This document shows, piece after piece, positions 44,193 to 54,445 of a stretch of DNA of 64,000 nt (positions are counted from its first letter, which is position 1; the number at the start of each line of letters is the position of its first letter). A program made the translations under genes and the position numbers. The notes below the pieces were generated by a model. The model worked only from the letters and a program-made list of their open reading frames with translations. It had not been told where the DNA came from and made no database searches. Source of the DNA: Nitrospira sp. (GTDB taxonomy: Bacteria; Nitrospirota; Nitrospiria; Nitrospirales; Nitrospiraceae); the NCBI GenBank assembly GCA_018242685.1, contig JAFEBM010000006.1, forward strand, positions 1 through 64,000. Reading direction: 5' to 3'.

Positions 44193-46925
44193 TCACCCAG
44201 TGCTCCCTGACTTGGGGGTACGTTTCGTATTCCGACTCCTCGGTTTCCGCGCCCGTCGCTGCGGCTCTCCCACCGGAGGACGCTCTTCCGGCTTGATGAA
44301 CGCCCGGCCTCGGGAGACTGTGCCAGGAATCTCCCCAGATTCCTCAGCAGATGGCGCCCGTCCGAGCCCACGAGGCAGATCGCTCACCTTCGCGTCTCTC
44401 ACCTTCGGCGTGACCACGTCCCGAATCTTCTCTCCACCGAGATTGTCCCGGATCAATTTGGGATTCTCGACACGCTCCTTGACCAGCTCCTTACCTTCCT
44501 TGCCTTCTTTTCTGTCCTTTCCCTCCTTTCCATCCTTTGCTTTGCTGATCACCGTAATCGTCGCCACGGCACTCTTACTTTGATCGGCCACGCTCGTGGC
44601 GACCACGTGGAACGTGCCAGGTTGGGTCGGCGCCCTGTAGGTGGCGGTGGCACCTCCCGTTTGAGCCAACGTGCCACCCTGGACTCCTTCCGTCACGGCG
44701 AAGGTCACTCCTGTTTGGGCAGATCCGGTCACCGAAGCCGTCAATTGAACGCTCCCGCCGACCAGTAGGGACATCGTCGCCGGGGCGATAGTGATCGCCA
44801 CAACTTGGACGGTCAGCGTGGCGGTCAGCTCGGTCTGTCGCAGAGTCGCTTTGATCGACAGCGACGCCGCGACGTTCACTCTGGTCGGAGCCGTGACCGT
44901 GACACTCGCTTGCCCCTCTGCAACAGTCATCGACGAGAGAGCTGGAATGGGGTCCGCACCTGAAAGCATCGTCTTGGCCAACGTCACGACGACCCCTCCC
45001 GCGGGCGCAGCACGATCGAGCTCCACCGTGACGGTGACGGTTTGGCCCGCCTGCACGACGTTGGGCCCAACCGTCAACGCCACGAGATTGGGCGGCGGCG
45101 GGATGATCTGCGCCGGCAGATAAAACCAGCTCTCGAAATCACTCGCGCGCACCCCGGCCCCGGATGGAAACAACAGGTCTGTCCTCGGAGTCTGCCCGTC
45201 GCTCCGGAGTCCGGGAACGGCAAATGCCTGGCCGTCGAGGTAAAATATCCGCCCCTCTTGAAACGACCAGATCTTATGGCCCTTGAGCGTGACACGCACG
45301 ACTCGAAGCTCAGGCAGCCCCTCCATCAATTTCAGGAAAGGCTGAAGATCCGGTTTCCAGACCAGACTGTTGCTGGAGACGGTCATGGACCCGCTGAGAA
45401 TGGTTTCAACAATACGAGGGATCGCAGTCGCATCCGTCGACGGGATGGTCGGTGCTTCAAGCGTCACGATGAACGTTCCAGGGTTGATGGCATTCGGCGC
45501 GCCTGGCACACCCGGCAAGGGTTGGGAAGGAATCATGTCCAAGGTAATCTGCACGCCGGTATCCTGGATTGCTTGCAGTGTCATCACGTCATCGTGCCGC
45601 CAACTCGTGCCGACGACGTGCATCGCCTCCACTCCCGTCAAGGGAGGAAACAGCCTACGGGCATCGACCGACGTCAAAGTGTTCGCCTGGGCGTTTCGTT
45701 GGAGGAGGGCGAGGCGACAATAATGACGGCTGATCCCTTGCGGCAATTGTGGAGTCGTGAAGGGCCATTCAATCGTCCCGGTTTCTCCATTGATGGCGGT
45801 CCGCGCAGGAACAGGCCAGTAGTCTCCCGTCACAAAAGTTCCGCTTGTGAACTTGACCTCGAGGCCGTTCTCCAACGGCAGAAATCCCTCGTTCGTGGCT
45901 GGAACGGACAGAGCGATGTCGTTGATGCTGTCCCACCGCCTGAGCTTAGGATGTGCGGCCGGATCGACAGACTGGGTCGGGGCCGTGATCAGCTTGATCA
46001 CACGAGTGGCCTGGTTGACGCTATCGATTTGAATGAGTTGACCTGGAAGCCGATTCAGCTCCGCCGCATCGTCGATGATTTCCACCCACTGCCCGCCGGT
46101 AAACCCAAGGACCTCATCCGGCCCCAAGTCTCGAACAGTCAGCTCCTGACCGCTCAACCGTTCAATGGCCGTGACCACGGTCCCGTTATCGCGGGACCAT
46201 TTGAAGGTCGGAACCTTGGTCGGATCTCCCAACACCCCACCCTTGTGAATCTCCACCCGATACAACTGATTCTCAAGTCCGCGATAACCCGCGCTCGGAG
46301 GAATGATGCAAGGGCTCCCGGTGCTGATTTGCGGCTTCGCCCGTGCTAAAAGACCGCCGGATGGTGGGGTAAGCAATTGATTCCACTCTTCAAATAATGT
46401 ATCGGGACCGACGACACCCGTAGCCGGCGTCTTCACGGGCAAGACCTTTACCTGCCACACGATCTTGAGCCGCGTGGTGCTATCTGGTCCTCCTAGCGCG
46501 GATTCACGCATCGCGACATCGTCCAACGCCGTGAGATGTCGCTTCCACACTTCCAGATATACCAAGCCGAACAGGGCGTCGCTCTTCTGCAAAACATCGC
46601 GCGCCCCCTCAATCCCAGGGAGGTCTGCTTGGGCCACATAACTAATATCCTCGTCGTTCTCACAGAGCAGCCCATCGACATAGTAGCGGCCCCGACCGAT
46701 CAATAGGCCGACTCCGTCTTGATCCACTTGGATCAGGAAACCGGGGTCGATGGTCGGTGCGCCCGAAAAGCCGACCACGTCTCGGGTCATCGTCTCGCTG
46801 CGATACTCATGAATCGCTTGCGATTCATTCCAATCCGCATCGAGCTGAACCCGTCCTTGTTGGAGCAGGACGGCGTTGTAATGTTTGCCTCGCGCGAATG
46901 TCTGCCGACTGAAATCGCCTTTCAT
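44193..46925 (-). CDS. DUF6519 domain protein with Ig-like repeats (eCIS-associated)
   Basis: A 910-residue protein. The N-terminal part (1-450) is DUF6519-like: MKGDFSRQTFARGKHYNAVLLQQGRVQLDADWNE and GFLIQVDQDGVGLLIGRGRYYVDG. These recur in contractile-tail clusters. Residues about 620-790 hold two Ig/BIG2-like repeats (LTVGPNVVQAGQTVTVTVEL and ITIAPATMSLLVGGSVQLTAS). The tail is low-complexity, Lys/Glu-rich (KDGKEGKDRKEGKEGKE near 795), then Arg-rich. It may be a fibre or baseplate-attached receptor-binding protein. Plausible, but not shown. Confidence 0.82.
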   Translation of the reverse strand: MKGDFSRQTFARGKHYNAVLLQQGRVQLDADWNESQAIHEYRSETMTRDVVGFSGAPTIDPGFLIQVDQDGVGLLIGRGRYYVDGLLCENDEDISYVAQADLPGIEGARDVLQKSDALFGLVYLEVWKRHLTALDDVAMRESALGGPDSTTRLKIVWQVKVLPVKTPATGVVGPDTLFEEWNQLLTPPSGGLLARAKPQISTGSPCIIPPSAGYRGLENQLYRVEIHKGGVLGDPTKVPTFKWSRDNGTVVTAIERLSGQELTVRDLGPDEVLGFTGGQWVEIIDDAAELNRLPGQLIQIDSVNQATRVIKLITAPTQSVDPAAHPKLRRWDSINDIALSVPATNEGFLPLENGLEVKFTSGTFVTGDYWPVPARTAINGETGTIEWPFTTPQLPQGISRHYCRLALLQRNAQANTLTSVDARRLFPPLTGVEAMHVVGTSWRHDDVMTLQAIQDTGVQITLDMIPSQPLPGVPGAPNAINPGTFIVTLEAPTIPSTDATAIPRIVETILSGSMTVSSNSLVWKPDLQPFLKLMEGLPELRVVRVTLKGHKIWSFQEGRIFYLDGQAFAVPGLRSDGQTPRTDLLFPSGAGVRASDFESWFYLPAQIIPPPPNLVALTVGPNVVQAGQTVTVTVELDRAAPAGGVVVTLAKTMLSGADPIPALSSMTVAEGQASVTVTAPTRVNVAASLSIKATLRQTELTATLTVQVVAITIAPATMSLLVGGSVQLTASVTGSAQTGVTFAVTEGVQGGTLAQTGGATATYRAPTQPGTFHVVATSVADQSKSAVATITVISKAKDGKEGKDRKEGKEGKELVKERVENPKLIRDNLGGEKIRDVVTPKVRDAKVSDLPRGLGRAPSAEESGEIPGTVSRGRAFIKPEERPPVGEPQRRARKPRSRNTKRTPKSGSTG

Positions 46926-46998
46926 GACCGGTCTCCTATCGTTGTCTGCGTTCGGTCCTGCTCGACCGCTCAGTAATCCATCACTGCAACAGAGACGC

Positions 46999-49155
46999 CT
47001 ACGTCACGTAAAAGATGCCGCTCTCCAGTCCAAACCGAAGATACTCCGCTAGGCGCGCCTGAACGTTCGCTTTGCGCTGCGCCTGTCCCAAGCTATGGAA
47101 AATTCCCATCTCCGACCCATTCTCGGCTTCCGTTCTAATCTCAACCGGGCAGGATGTATGAAGTTGCAGATAACCCGGTTGGCCGAATCTGGTCGTGGTG
47201 AACACCGGACGCAGCGAGGATCGAATCCGCATCTCAAGTTGCGTGAGGACATCGCCAGTAACGAACGGATCCAGCTGTTGCGCAACCTCCCTGGCTTGCT
47301 GCACGGCCCATTCGGGCTGGCAACGATACCGGCGAGGGACGCGAGAATCGGACGGGAGATAGGAAAAGCGGGCACAGCCTTGCTGTTGTTGTTCACTGAC
47401 AACCTGGCCGGTCACGAGTGCATCCTCAGCCAATTGGAGGGCGCGAACGCGGATAGTTCCGATGACCGTCGTCCGGACCAACTGCAGCGTCCCCGCCGCA
47501 ACTTTCCCGTCGTCAGCCGCTGCCAAGGCCACCCCTGCGTCGGCAAGCGCATCGATCGCACTGTCGAACAGCTCCACGGATACGTCGGGGCTCGTCACCA
47601 GGCGGCCGCTGAGCGTGTGATCGATTACCAACGTCCCGCGACTACCGGCATCAATCCACCGCACCGACGACTCCGGCCGAGGCTGCATTGAAAGATCCTG
47701 CGCAAGTTCGACCGGCGCCAACGTGCAATGCCGGATCGTAAGAGTCGTTTCCGCCGTGCCGGTTATCCGTACCGATTTCGCCAGCATCAGATTATGCAAG
47801 CTCAGCTCTGCATCTGTCGCGCTGATGACCGTGACCGTCCCCGTCAACACGGGTCGTGTGCCTTCATTGCCTTGAATAGTCAGGTCTTGGTCCGGCCCCA
47901 ATGTGATCGTGAGATCTCCATCAATCGTCGCGCTGTCGTCGATTTGAATCACGGCATCCGCAGTCCCCACGGCCGTCAACGCCTGTGCGAGCGTAGCCTC
48001 CCCCGTCACTACTCGTCGCATCACGGGAGCACGCAGCGCGTCAGTGGGATATGGCCCTCCTCCGAAGGCTCCGCTGAATCCGAAGGAATAGGTGACTTGC
48101 ACCTGCGCACCGGTCACATTAGCGTCGGTCGGAAATGCGAGGCGCCCCAGCGCAGGATCCACCGCGACTTGGATCGGTAGTTGCGGATCCGGGCTGTTGT
48201 CCTCGGGCCGTTTGCCGCGAGGATGATATGTCAGCCGGCTCGGTGGACGTTGCCAGTCTGTCAGGTCGCAGATAAGAACCTGCTGCACCGGCAGGGCGGT
48301 CCCGTTCTTGAACACCTGAAACACCGGCCGCGTTGCATCGAACCACGACAACGTTCGAGTGACCGCTGATTCCGCGCGACCATCCGCCAAACTCTGGCGC
48401 AATGCTTCGAGCTCATCGAACAGGGGACGTCGCCGGAGAAGATCGGGCACGTTCACCGGCTCCGCCAGCCTGGTCACGCTCGCTTCTCCCTGCCCAGGAT
48501 TGAAGAGCGGCACGTCGAACCCCAACGGATGAAACGTGAAGCAACCGTCTTTGACGAGTTTGGCGGTGCCTTTGGCGACGCGATAGGGTTGTAGCCGCCA
48601 CAAGAACAGGCCCACGTTTGGGAGGTTGTAGCGGCCGCGGCCGCTCGCAATCCATCGCACGTCGGCGACATGAGGCATGGAATCGAACGGAGTCTGAGAC
48701 CACATGACTTGACGCTGCCGGCGCAAATCTGCCACCGCCAGATGGGTCGGCCGCACATGATTCAGATATTGCGTGGCGCAGACCTGCTGAAAATATTCCA
48801 CCGCCCGTGCCTTCCACCCCGTCACATCCGTCGCCAACTGTTCGACGACCGACACTGTCCCTTTTCGGCGGCGGTAGGCAATTGTATTGGCGACCTCCGC
48901 GCGTGACGACCCGTTCGCCGATGCTGCATCTTGGAGCCTCCGATAGCCGATCAAATCCCCGAGGTAGGGCACCACCCACTCGGCACAGGTTTCGATAAAC
49001 TGATCGTCATACAGTTGAGCCAGATCTTCCTCCAGTACCTCAGCCTGTTCCGCCAGCACCGACAAGAAGGCTTTGAGCGGTTCTCCAACTTCTTGATCGC
49101 GAATCCGATAGATCGACGGCAATAAGGCATACAGTCTGTCTACGTCCAGCGTCAT
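46999..49155 (-). CDS. Phage tail protein I-like baseplate protein with beta-helix
   Basis: A 718-residue protein. The N-terminal 150 residues match the tail protein I (gpI-like) start: LYALLPSIYRIRDQEVGEPLKAFLSVLAEQAEVLEEDLAQLYDDQFIETC and the PYLGDLIGYR block. Residues about 400-560 form a right-handed beta-helix-like ladder with repeated hydrophobic turns (IQIDDSATIDGDLTITLG, LTIQGNEGTRPVLTGTVTVI). It joins the baseplate outer ring in this kind of particle. It starts in ATGA overlap with the upstream baseplate J gene. Confidence 0.85.
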   Translation of the reverse strand: MTLDVDRLYALLPSIYRIRDQEVGEPLKAFLSVLAEQAEVLEEDLAQLYDDQFIETCAEWVVPYLGDLIGYRRLQDAASANGSSRAEVANTIAYRRRKGTVSVVEQLATDVTGWKARAVEYFQQVCATQYLNHVRPTHLAVADLRRQRQVMWSQTPFDSMPHVADVRWIASGRGRYNLPNVGLFLWRLQPYRVAKGTAKLVKDGCFTFHPLGFDVPLFNPGQGEASVTRLAEPVNVPDLLRRRPLFDELEALRQSLADGRAESAVTRTLSWFDATRPVFQVFKNGTALPVQQVLICDLTDWQRPPSRLTYHPRGKRPEDNSPDPQLPIQVAVDPALGRLAFPTDANVTGAQVQVTYSFGFSGAFGGGPYPTDALRAPVMRRVVTGEATLAQALTAVGTADAVIQIDDSATIDGDLTITLGPDQDLTIQGNEGTRPVLTGTVTVISATDAELSLHNLMLAKSVRITGTAETTLTIRHCTLAPVELAQDLSMQPRPESSVRWIDAGSRGTLVIDHTLSGRLVTSPDVSVELFDSAIDALADAGVALAAADDGKVAAGTLQLVRTTVIGTIRVRALQLAEDALVTGQVVSEQQQQGCARFSYLPSDSRVPRRYRCQPEWAVQQAREVAQQLDPFVTGDVLTQLEMRIRSSLRPVFTTTRFGQPGYLQLHTSCPVEIRTEAENGSEMGIFHSLGQAQRKANVQARLAEYLRFGLESGIFYVT

Positions 49156-51893
49156 GAGGCTACTCCGATTTCCACCAGTGGACTCGCATCGAGCGTTAAT
49201 AATTCCGCACCCAGACTCCCCGCTCCGCTGCCGGACTGCGGCGCCATGGCCGGAAGCTCGGTTTGGAGCGAAGGCGCCGTCGGATCATCGACCCGATACA
49301 ACTGTGTGAGTTGCGCCGCCTGTACCCCGGGAACGCGATGAATGACGGTCAAGACCTCGCTCAACGCGACCGGCTGGCCGAAGTCGCGCGACTGGAATGA
49401 AAACGATTCCCGCAGCCGCTCCTGTACGGCGGAGAGGACGAGCTCTGCCGAATAGCCTGATGCCGGAATAATCTTGGCCCCCGCCTTGAAAAATGCCGGC
49501 CGGTAGCTCGCGACCTGGACCGGAACCAGCGGGTCCCCTACGTCCTGAATGGCGCGCACGAGATTCGAGTAAACCGATCCTGTCTCCTTGACGACCGCCC
49601 CACCGGTCCCAGCTACGGTGAGCAGGACGCCCCGTCGGTGTCCCGTCCATGTGGAAGTCGCCAGCGCTTTGCTCACACCCGAAAAAGCGGCCGCAAAATC
49701 TTGGTAGTCTTGCAACGACACGATGCGGTCCAATGTCCGGAGCGTGAGTGCGGCATTGCGCCTGATATCTTCGAGCGTCTCGGGGTCGGCGGCGCCCGCC
49801 GCATCAACGGGATTTGTGACCTCGCGGACGCCCGCCGGCTTCGTCATGAGCAAGTTGAGTTGAACGGCTTTCACCAGACCCGACGCGCCGATACCTTGGC
49901 GGTAGGTGGCGCGCACGTTCTGCCGTCCGGTCGGGAGACGGGCTCCAGTCACACCGTCGCCGAACTGAATCGTCGTCTTTCCATTGTCGTCTCTGCGGGT
50001 GACATAGATATGTTCGGTAGGCCCATGACCGTACAGCGTCGCGACTTCCTCCCACAATTGATCGTTCACCCGGACCTCAAGCGTGGATTGCCCGCCGCTG
50101 GGTGTCGGAGCGCTGACATAGGTCAGCGGCGGTTGGCGCAACACAAATTGCTGGAAGAGCACACGGCCGTCTCCCGAACCGAGCAACTCCGATCGCGACT
50201 CCCCATGCGTCGCCGCTGCGACGTTGCCGCTGATCCGCACTGTGGCGCGAACATAGGGATGGGCCAGCGCCGTCTGGAATGTAAGGGTCGTAAACCCCTC
50301 TTCTAGGGTCACATCGGCCAGTCGGCGCACTTCACTGGCTTGGACGCCGGACAGATCGTCGCGTTCGCCGGTCACGGCGACCCATCGTCCGGCTTCCAGG
50401 CCCAGATAGGCTCCGTTGAGCGTGACCTCATTTCTTTCCACCGCATCTGAAATGGGAACAGGCGCCAGGTCGAGCCGCTCGCTGACGACAAAGACCGTCG
50501 TGCCTCGCAAGGTGAACTTCTCGAAGTGTTCCGAACTGCCGACTCGAATGCGCGTCACCTTGGCGGTCAGCGTGAAGTCCGCCCTGGTGAGTTCGGCCGT
50601 CTCATGGACCCGATACACCTGTGGCTCAAGGCCTGAGGTTGGACTAGCTAAGACTATCCAACTCCCCTCTACAATTGCCGGATATGTCCGATCCAGATAG
50701 ATATACGCCTCCCCTGATAACGGTTGTTCTTGTTGAAGCGTCCTTCCCTCCCATGTTTCCCCATAGACCTGTGCCTCGACCGGTGCATCATCGTCGGTCT
50801 GCGAGCTCTTCCTCCGCTGTTCTTTTGGGAGCGACTCCCATTTCGGCGCATTGTGACCGAACAATGCCGCGCGTTCACGGAAGGCGAACACTCCGGGATC
50901 AGTAGGCAATGGCTTCAATGGTGGGAGATTGATTCTCGCCTGCAGCGCCACTCGGGACCAGCGATAGGTTTTGGCCATCGAGAGGAGCACGCGTTGATTC
51001 CAGCGTGTGCCCCCGAGCAATCCTGTCCTCACGAAATCGTTGTCGAGTGTGGGAGCCGTCAGAATGAAGGGACTGTACGTCAAGATCGGCCTGATCAAAG
51101 GTACGGGTGTCGGGGTCATCGCCACGTCGAAGGTCGTCCGGTTGTTCTTCGGATCAGACGTCACCCTGAGGACCTGTTTCACCTTCTCGTCGGCCGGATC
51201 GCTCCCCGCCACAATGAGCACGATATCCCCGGCCTTCACGAACGAAGCCAGGCCCGGCACCGTGACCTGCTCAAGATCCGTGAGCACAGGATGAGGCTGG
51301 GTCAGCCGTGGTTGCAGACTGTTCCAATCCACGTGTGCCGAGAGGTCCTCGATGGTCTCGTACATCTGTGCGGTCTCGCCTGGTCTTGGAACACTCTGCA
51401 CTCTGGTGCCCTTCGGCACCAGGACCTCGCGCGGACCTGACGGCGTCGGCGGGAGAGGCGCCCCCGGTAAGGAAGTCACACCAGTGTCCTCGACGGTAAA
51501 GGCGAGAAACGTACTCGCGGCCACGCCGGGCCGCGGCTCATACCCGATCAACCGCGCCTGCTCAAGCAGCGATTGCCGCTCAGTGGCCGTCAAGAGATAG
51601 GATTCGTTGGCCAGACGCTCTTGGTAGAAGGTCAGGATATCCAGGACCGTGGCCCAGACATCGATCAACCCGATGGAAAAATCGTCGTCGCGGCGTGTCC
51701 GTAGCAACTGCAAGGCCGGACTTCCCGCTGTCGACAATCGTGCCAACATGCCGGCTTTGAACGATCCATGCGTGCCGACTCGATATCCGATCGCTGAGAG
51801 ACCGGGGCGATTCGTGACCTCGATCGGAGTCATCAGGGTCAGCCCCTCGCAACATCCGCATGAGTTCAGATCCGGTTCGAGTTGCCCGTTCAT
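49152..51893 (-). CDS. Baseplate J-like wedge protein 1
   Basis: A 913-residue protein of the baseplate J/gp47 family. Recognisable parts are LLRTRRDDDFSIGLIDVWATVLDILTFYQERLANESYLLTATERQSL near the N-terminus, IQFGDGVTGARLPTGRQNVRATYRQGIG (J-domain core), NPVDAAGAADPETLEDIRRNAALTLRTLDRIVSLQDYQDFAAAFSGV, and the C-terminal RESFSFQSRDFGQPVALSEV. It builds the baseplate wedge with the second J-like protein, as Afp11 and Afp12 do. ATGA overlaps on both sides fix its place in the operon. Confidence 0.9.
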   Translation of the reverse strand: MNGQLEPDLNSCGCCEGLTLMTPIEVTNRPGLSAIGYRVGTHGSFKAGMLARLSTAGSPALQLLRTRRDDDFSIGLIDVWATVLDILTFYQERLANESYLLTATERQSLLEQARLIGYEPRPGVAASTFLAFTVEDTGVTSLPGAPLPPTPSGPREVLVPKGTRVQSVPRPGETAQMYETIEDLSAHVDWNSLQPRLTQPHPVLTDLEQVTVPGLASFVKAGDIVLIVAGSDPADEKVKQVLRVTSDPKNNRTTFDVAMTPTPVPLIRPILTYSPFILTAPTLDNDFVRTGLLGGTRWNQRVLLSMAKTYRWSRVALQARINLPPLKPLPTDPGVFAFRERAALFGHNAPKWESLPKEQRRKSSQTDDDAPVEAQVYGETWEGRTLQQEQPLSGEAYIYLDRTYPAIVEGSWIVLASPTSGLEPQVYRVHETAELTRADFTLTAKVTRIRVGSSEHFEKFTLRGTTVFVVSERLDLAPVPISDAVERNEVTLNGAYLGLEAGRWVAVTGERDDLSGVQASEVRRLADVTLEEGFTTLTFQTALAHPYVRATVRISGNVAAATHGESRSELLGSGDGRVLFQQFVLRQPPLTYVSAPTPSGGQSTLEVRVNDQLWEEVATLYGHGPTEHIYVTRRDDNGKTTIQFGDGVTGARLPTGRQNVRATYRQGIGASGLVKAVQLNLLMTKPAGVREVTNPVDAAGAADPETLEDIRRNAALTLRTLDRIVSLQDYQDFAAAFSGVSKALATSTWTGHRRGVLLTVAGTGGAVVKETGSVYSNLVRAIQDVGDPLVPVQVASYRPAFFKAGAKIIPASGYSAELVLSAVQERLRESFSFQSRDFGQPVALSEVLTVIHRVPGVQAAQLTQLYRVDDPTAPSLQTELPAMAPQSGSGAGSLGAELLTLDASPLVEIGVAS

Positions 51894-54445
51894 AGACCAC
51901 CCTCGAGCATCAGCCGAAAGACGCCTCGGTCCGGGAAGTTCGGATCGTTATCGCACCGCGCAATCTCCAGGCGGCCCAGGGGGAGATACCCTTGCGTCAG
52001 CGCGTCCCCACCGGAATTGTCCAGACGCTGAAACTGTGTGATGATCACCGAGCGTACCCCGGCGACCTCCTGCGCCGCGGCATACAATGGGCTGAGATAC
52101 ACAGGCCGGCCGAACGAAAAGTTGTCCGGATGGAAGAGTCCGCGTCGTCCGTCCGGCAAAATCCGATTGCTGAAGACTGCCAGCAGCGCGCGCTGCACGT
52201 CGCTTCGGAAATAGCCGGGCTCCACCGAAACGCGCATGCCGATTTCGAGCGCCACCAGTCTCGGATTGTCGATTTCGATGTCCTGCCCGGCTAAACGATA
52301 GGACTCCAACCTGTTCCGCAGATCGGTTTCGTAGGCAGGATCGACTCGTGCCCCGCCCAAGCGATCGACCGTCACGAAAACGGTATGCCAACTTCCCGTC
52401 CACCGAAGCGTGGCCGCTGCCTGCTGCACCAGCGGGTCCCGCTCGGTCATCTCCGCATAATCATCCATCGTCACTGCGCGATCCTGGGTGCGAAAGGCCA
52501 TAGGCGTGTTTCGGCGGATTTCTTCGAGACTCTCCGGTTCCCTCCCACCGAACGCCGGCAATGGATTCGTCACACCGGCGACATGAGGATTGTCCGTTAC
52601 GACGTGCCCCAACGTGTCGGCGCCGATGTTTCCTCGGGTCCCATTTCCGATGCGATAGACGACTTGAAACAAACTTCCCGGCTCCGGCCGACGCCCGTAC
52701 CGGCCGTCCCCGAATCGGAGCGAAGCCGTCCCATCCTGCTCCATTTCCACGACATAGTCCGGCCGGCTGAGACTGCCCGTGAGGAGGTCTCGGACGATCA
52801 TCCATTCCGTCTGCACTGAATTGAAGGTGCTCACCAGCGATCCGATCGCCGGGAGAACGGTTTCCCGCTCATAGGTCATGGCCGCATGTGCAGAACGAAG
52901 CTGGTCCGTCTCGTCGAGATACGGAAAAGGGGCGGCATGCGTGAGCGGACGACTGCGCAGGACGGGTTGATAGCGAGGTGGAATAAGCTGTCGGATATCG
53001 GAACTTGGCGGCGTTCTATCGTCAGGCAATGCGGACGACTCGCGAGCCGGGACGCGAGTCAACCGCGGCATCGGCACCGGATCAAGCTTCTCCGGCGTCT
53101 CCACCGTCTTTCCGTGATCCGCCAGGACAATGTTTCCCAATGCCACACTGACGTCCTCCACATCGTCCTCCCCATGCTCTTGATCTGTCTTGGCGGAGAG
53201 GCACAGCAGGAACGGGAGCGCATCCTCGGGATGCCATTCGATCTCGGAGATCGGCTCCTGAGTGAGCGGGTCTACCCCAATGGCCGCATCCGTCATCAAC
53301 CGCACAACATGGCGACGAGCGGGATCTGCATCTTCCTTCAAACCGGTCAACGGACCCTTGACTTCTTTGAAGATCAGCACACCCCCTTTACGGAGATTCG
53401 GGAGGTGCAGGAGAAGGGTGGCTCTCGTAGCGCCGGCCGGGAGACAACATTGCTTGTTGCCCCACGTATAGAATTTCATCTCCGCATGGTCTTTGAAGAG
53501 TTGAATAGCTTCCATCATTTCGAACACGATCGGTTGCAGGGCCAGTGCGGCTTGTTCCGCATTGGATCTCGGTGCAAGGACTGCGTCCTGTCCGCGAACA
53601 GCGGTCAATAGCCTGGTCGGTCCCTGAGGTCCTCGGGCCGGCAAGCTCACGTCGTCGCTGCCCGGTCGCAGCTGGATCTGCGCCCAGACGCGCGCGTTAC
53701 ATCCCTCGAACGGCAGATAGCCTACCAGGCGGGCATGTCGCCGGACGGACAGGCGGCGACGGGCCGTCCCGAAATAGGCCTCGGTAGCCACTGCATCCTG
53801 CTCGTAACTCAAGTGATCTGCGACATTAGCCAGGAGCTCGACGAGCGCAATACCGAGATCAGCCGGGGACCGTTCCGTCCACTCAGGGACCAGGAGCGCG
53901 AGACGATCCAGCATGACCTGCCGGAAACTCGCATAGTCCTTGGCCAAATAGTTGATATCGGGTTTCGGCAAAGGGTCTGCCGGACACTGGTCTTCCGTTC
54001 GGCAATCGAGATCGCTCGGACAGGCCACCTTGAAGGAGAACGACAGGGTCGCAAGTTGCGGGTCGAATCCGGCCAGCGGATCGACCTCTCCCGGTCCGGC
54101 AACCAACCGCAGCCGATATTGTGAGAAGTCTCCAGGCTGATCGACCTGAACGGTGAGCACATCGCCCGCGACCGTCACCTGCAGCACGCGAATGTCCGTG
54201 ATGCGTACCCCACCGGCAATCACCAAATTTGCCGCCGTGAGTGGGGCCACCGGCACAGCAGGGATTCCGTTCGGTTGACCAGGCAATGGATGAATGAAAT
54301 GTACTTGTAGCGTGGTCTGGTCCGGGGTCGCGACCTCGAGAAAATCCATCCCGTTCAAAACCGGCTTTCCGTCGCTTCCGACCTTCGTCCGCACGAGTGT
54401 TCGACGAAGATCCACCTCACTGTGAATTTGCGTCACCGGGCTCAT
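51890..54445 (-). CDS. Baseplate J-like wedge protein 2
   Basis: An 851-residue baseplate J-like protein. It has INYLAKDYASFRQVMLDRLALLVPEWTERSPADLGIALVELLANVADHLSYEQDAVATEAY in the N-terminal part, then TASLRFGDGRYGRRPEPGSLFQVVYRIG, NPLPAFGGREPESLEEIRRNTPMAFRTQDRAVTMDDY and GLFHPDNFSFGRPVYLSPLY. It shares the J-domain layout of the next gene but differs elsewhere, so they are divergent paralogues that likely form a heterodimeric wedge. ATGA overlaps join it to the gp25-like gene before and the J-like gene after. Confidence 0.9.
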   Translation of the reverse strand: MSPVTQIHSEVDLRRTLVRTKVGSDGKPVLNGMDFLEVATPDQTTLQVHFIHPLPGQPNGIPAVPVAPLTAANLVIAGGVRITDIRVLQVTVAGDVLTVQVDQPGDFSQYRLRLVAGPGEVDPLAGFDPQLATLSFSFKVACPSDLDCRTEDQCPADPLPKPDINYLAKDYASFRQVMLDRLALLVPEWTERSPADLGIALVELLANVADHLSYEQDAVATEAYFGTARRRLSVRRHARLVGYLPFEGCNARVWAQIQLRPGSDDVSLPARGPQGPTRLLTAVRGQDAVLAPRSNAEQAALALQPIVFEMMEAIQLFKDHAEMKFYTWGNKQCCLPAGATRATLLLHLPNLRKGGVLIFKEVKGPLTGLKEDADPARRHVVRLMTDAAIGVDPLTQEPISEIEWHPEDALPFLLCLSAKTDQEHGEDDVEDVSVALGNIVLADHGKTVETPEKLDPVPMPRLTRVPARESSALPDDRTPPSSDIRQLIPPRYQPVLRSRPLTHAAPFPYLDETDQLRSAHAAMTYERETVLPAIGSLVSTFNSVQTEWMIVRDLLTGSLSRPDYVVEMEQDGTASLRFGDGRYGRRPEPGSLFQVVYRIGNGTRGNIGADTLGHVVTDNPHVAGVTNPLPAFGGREPESLEEIRRNTPMAFRTQDRAVTMDDYAEMTERDPLVQQAAATLRWTGSWHTVFVTVDRLGGARVDPAYETDLRNRLESYRLAGQDIEIDNPRLVALEIGMRVSVEPGYFRSDVQRALLAVFSNRILPDGRRGLFHPDNFSFGRPVYLSPLYAAAQEVAGVRSVIITQFQRLDNSGGDALTQGYLPLGRLEIARCDNDPNFPDRGVFRLMLEGGL

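Noticed and set aside
45042..46349. A 435-residue plus-strand open frame
   Set aside because: Antisense to the DUF6519 gene, with basic shadow-type composition and no recognisable domain.
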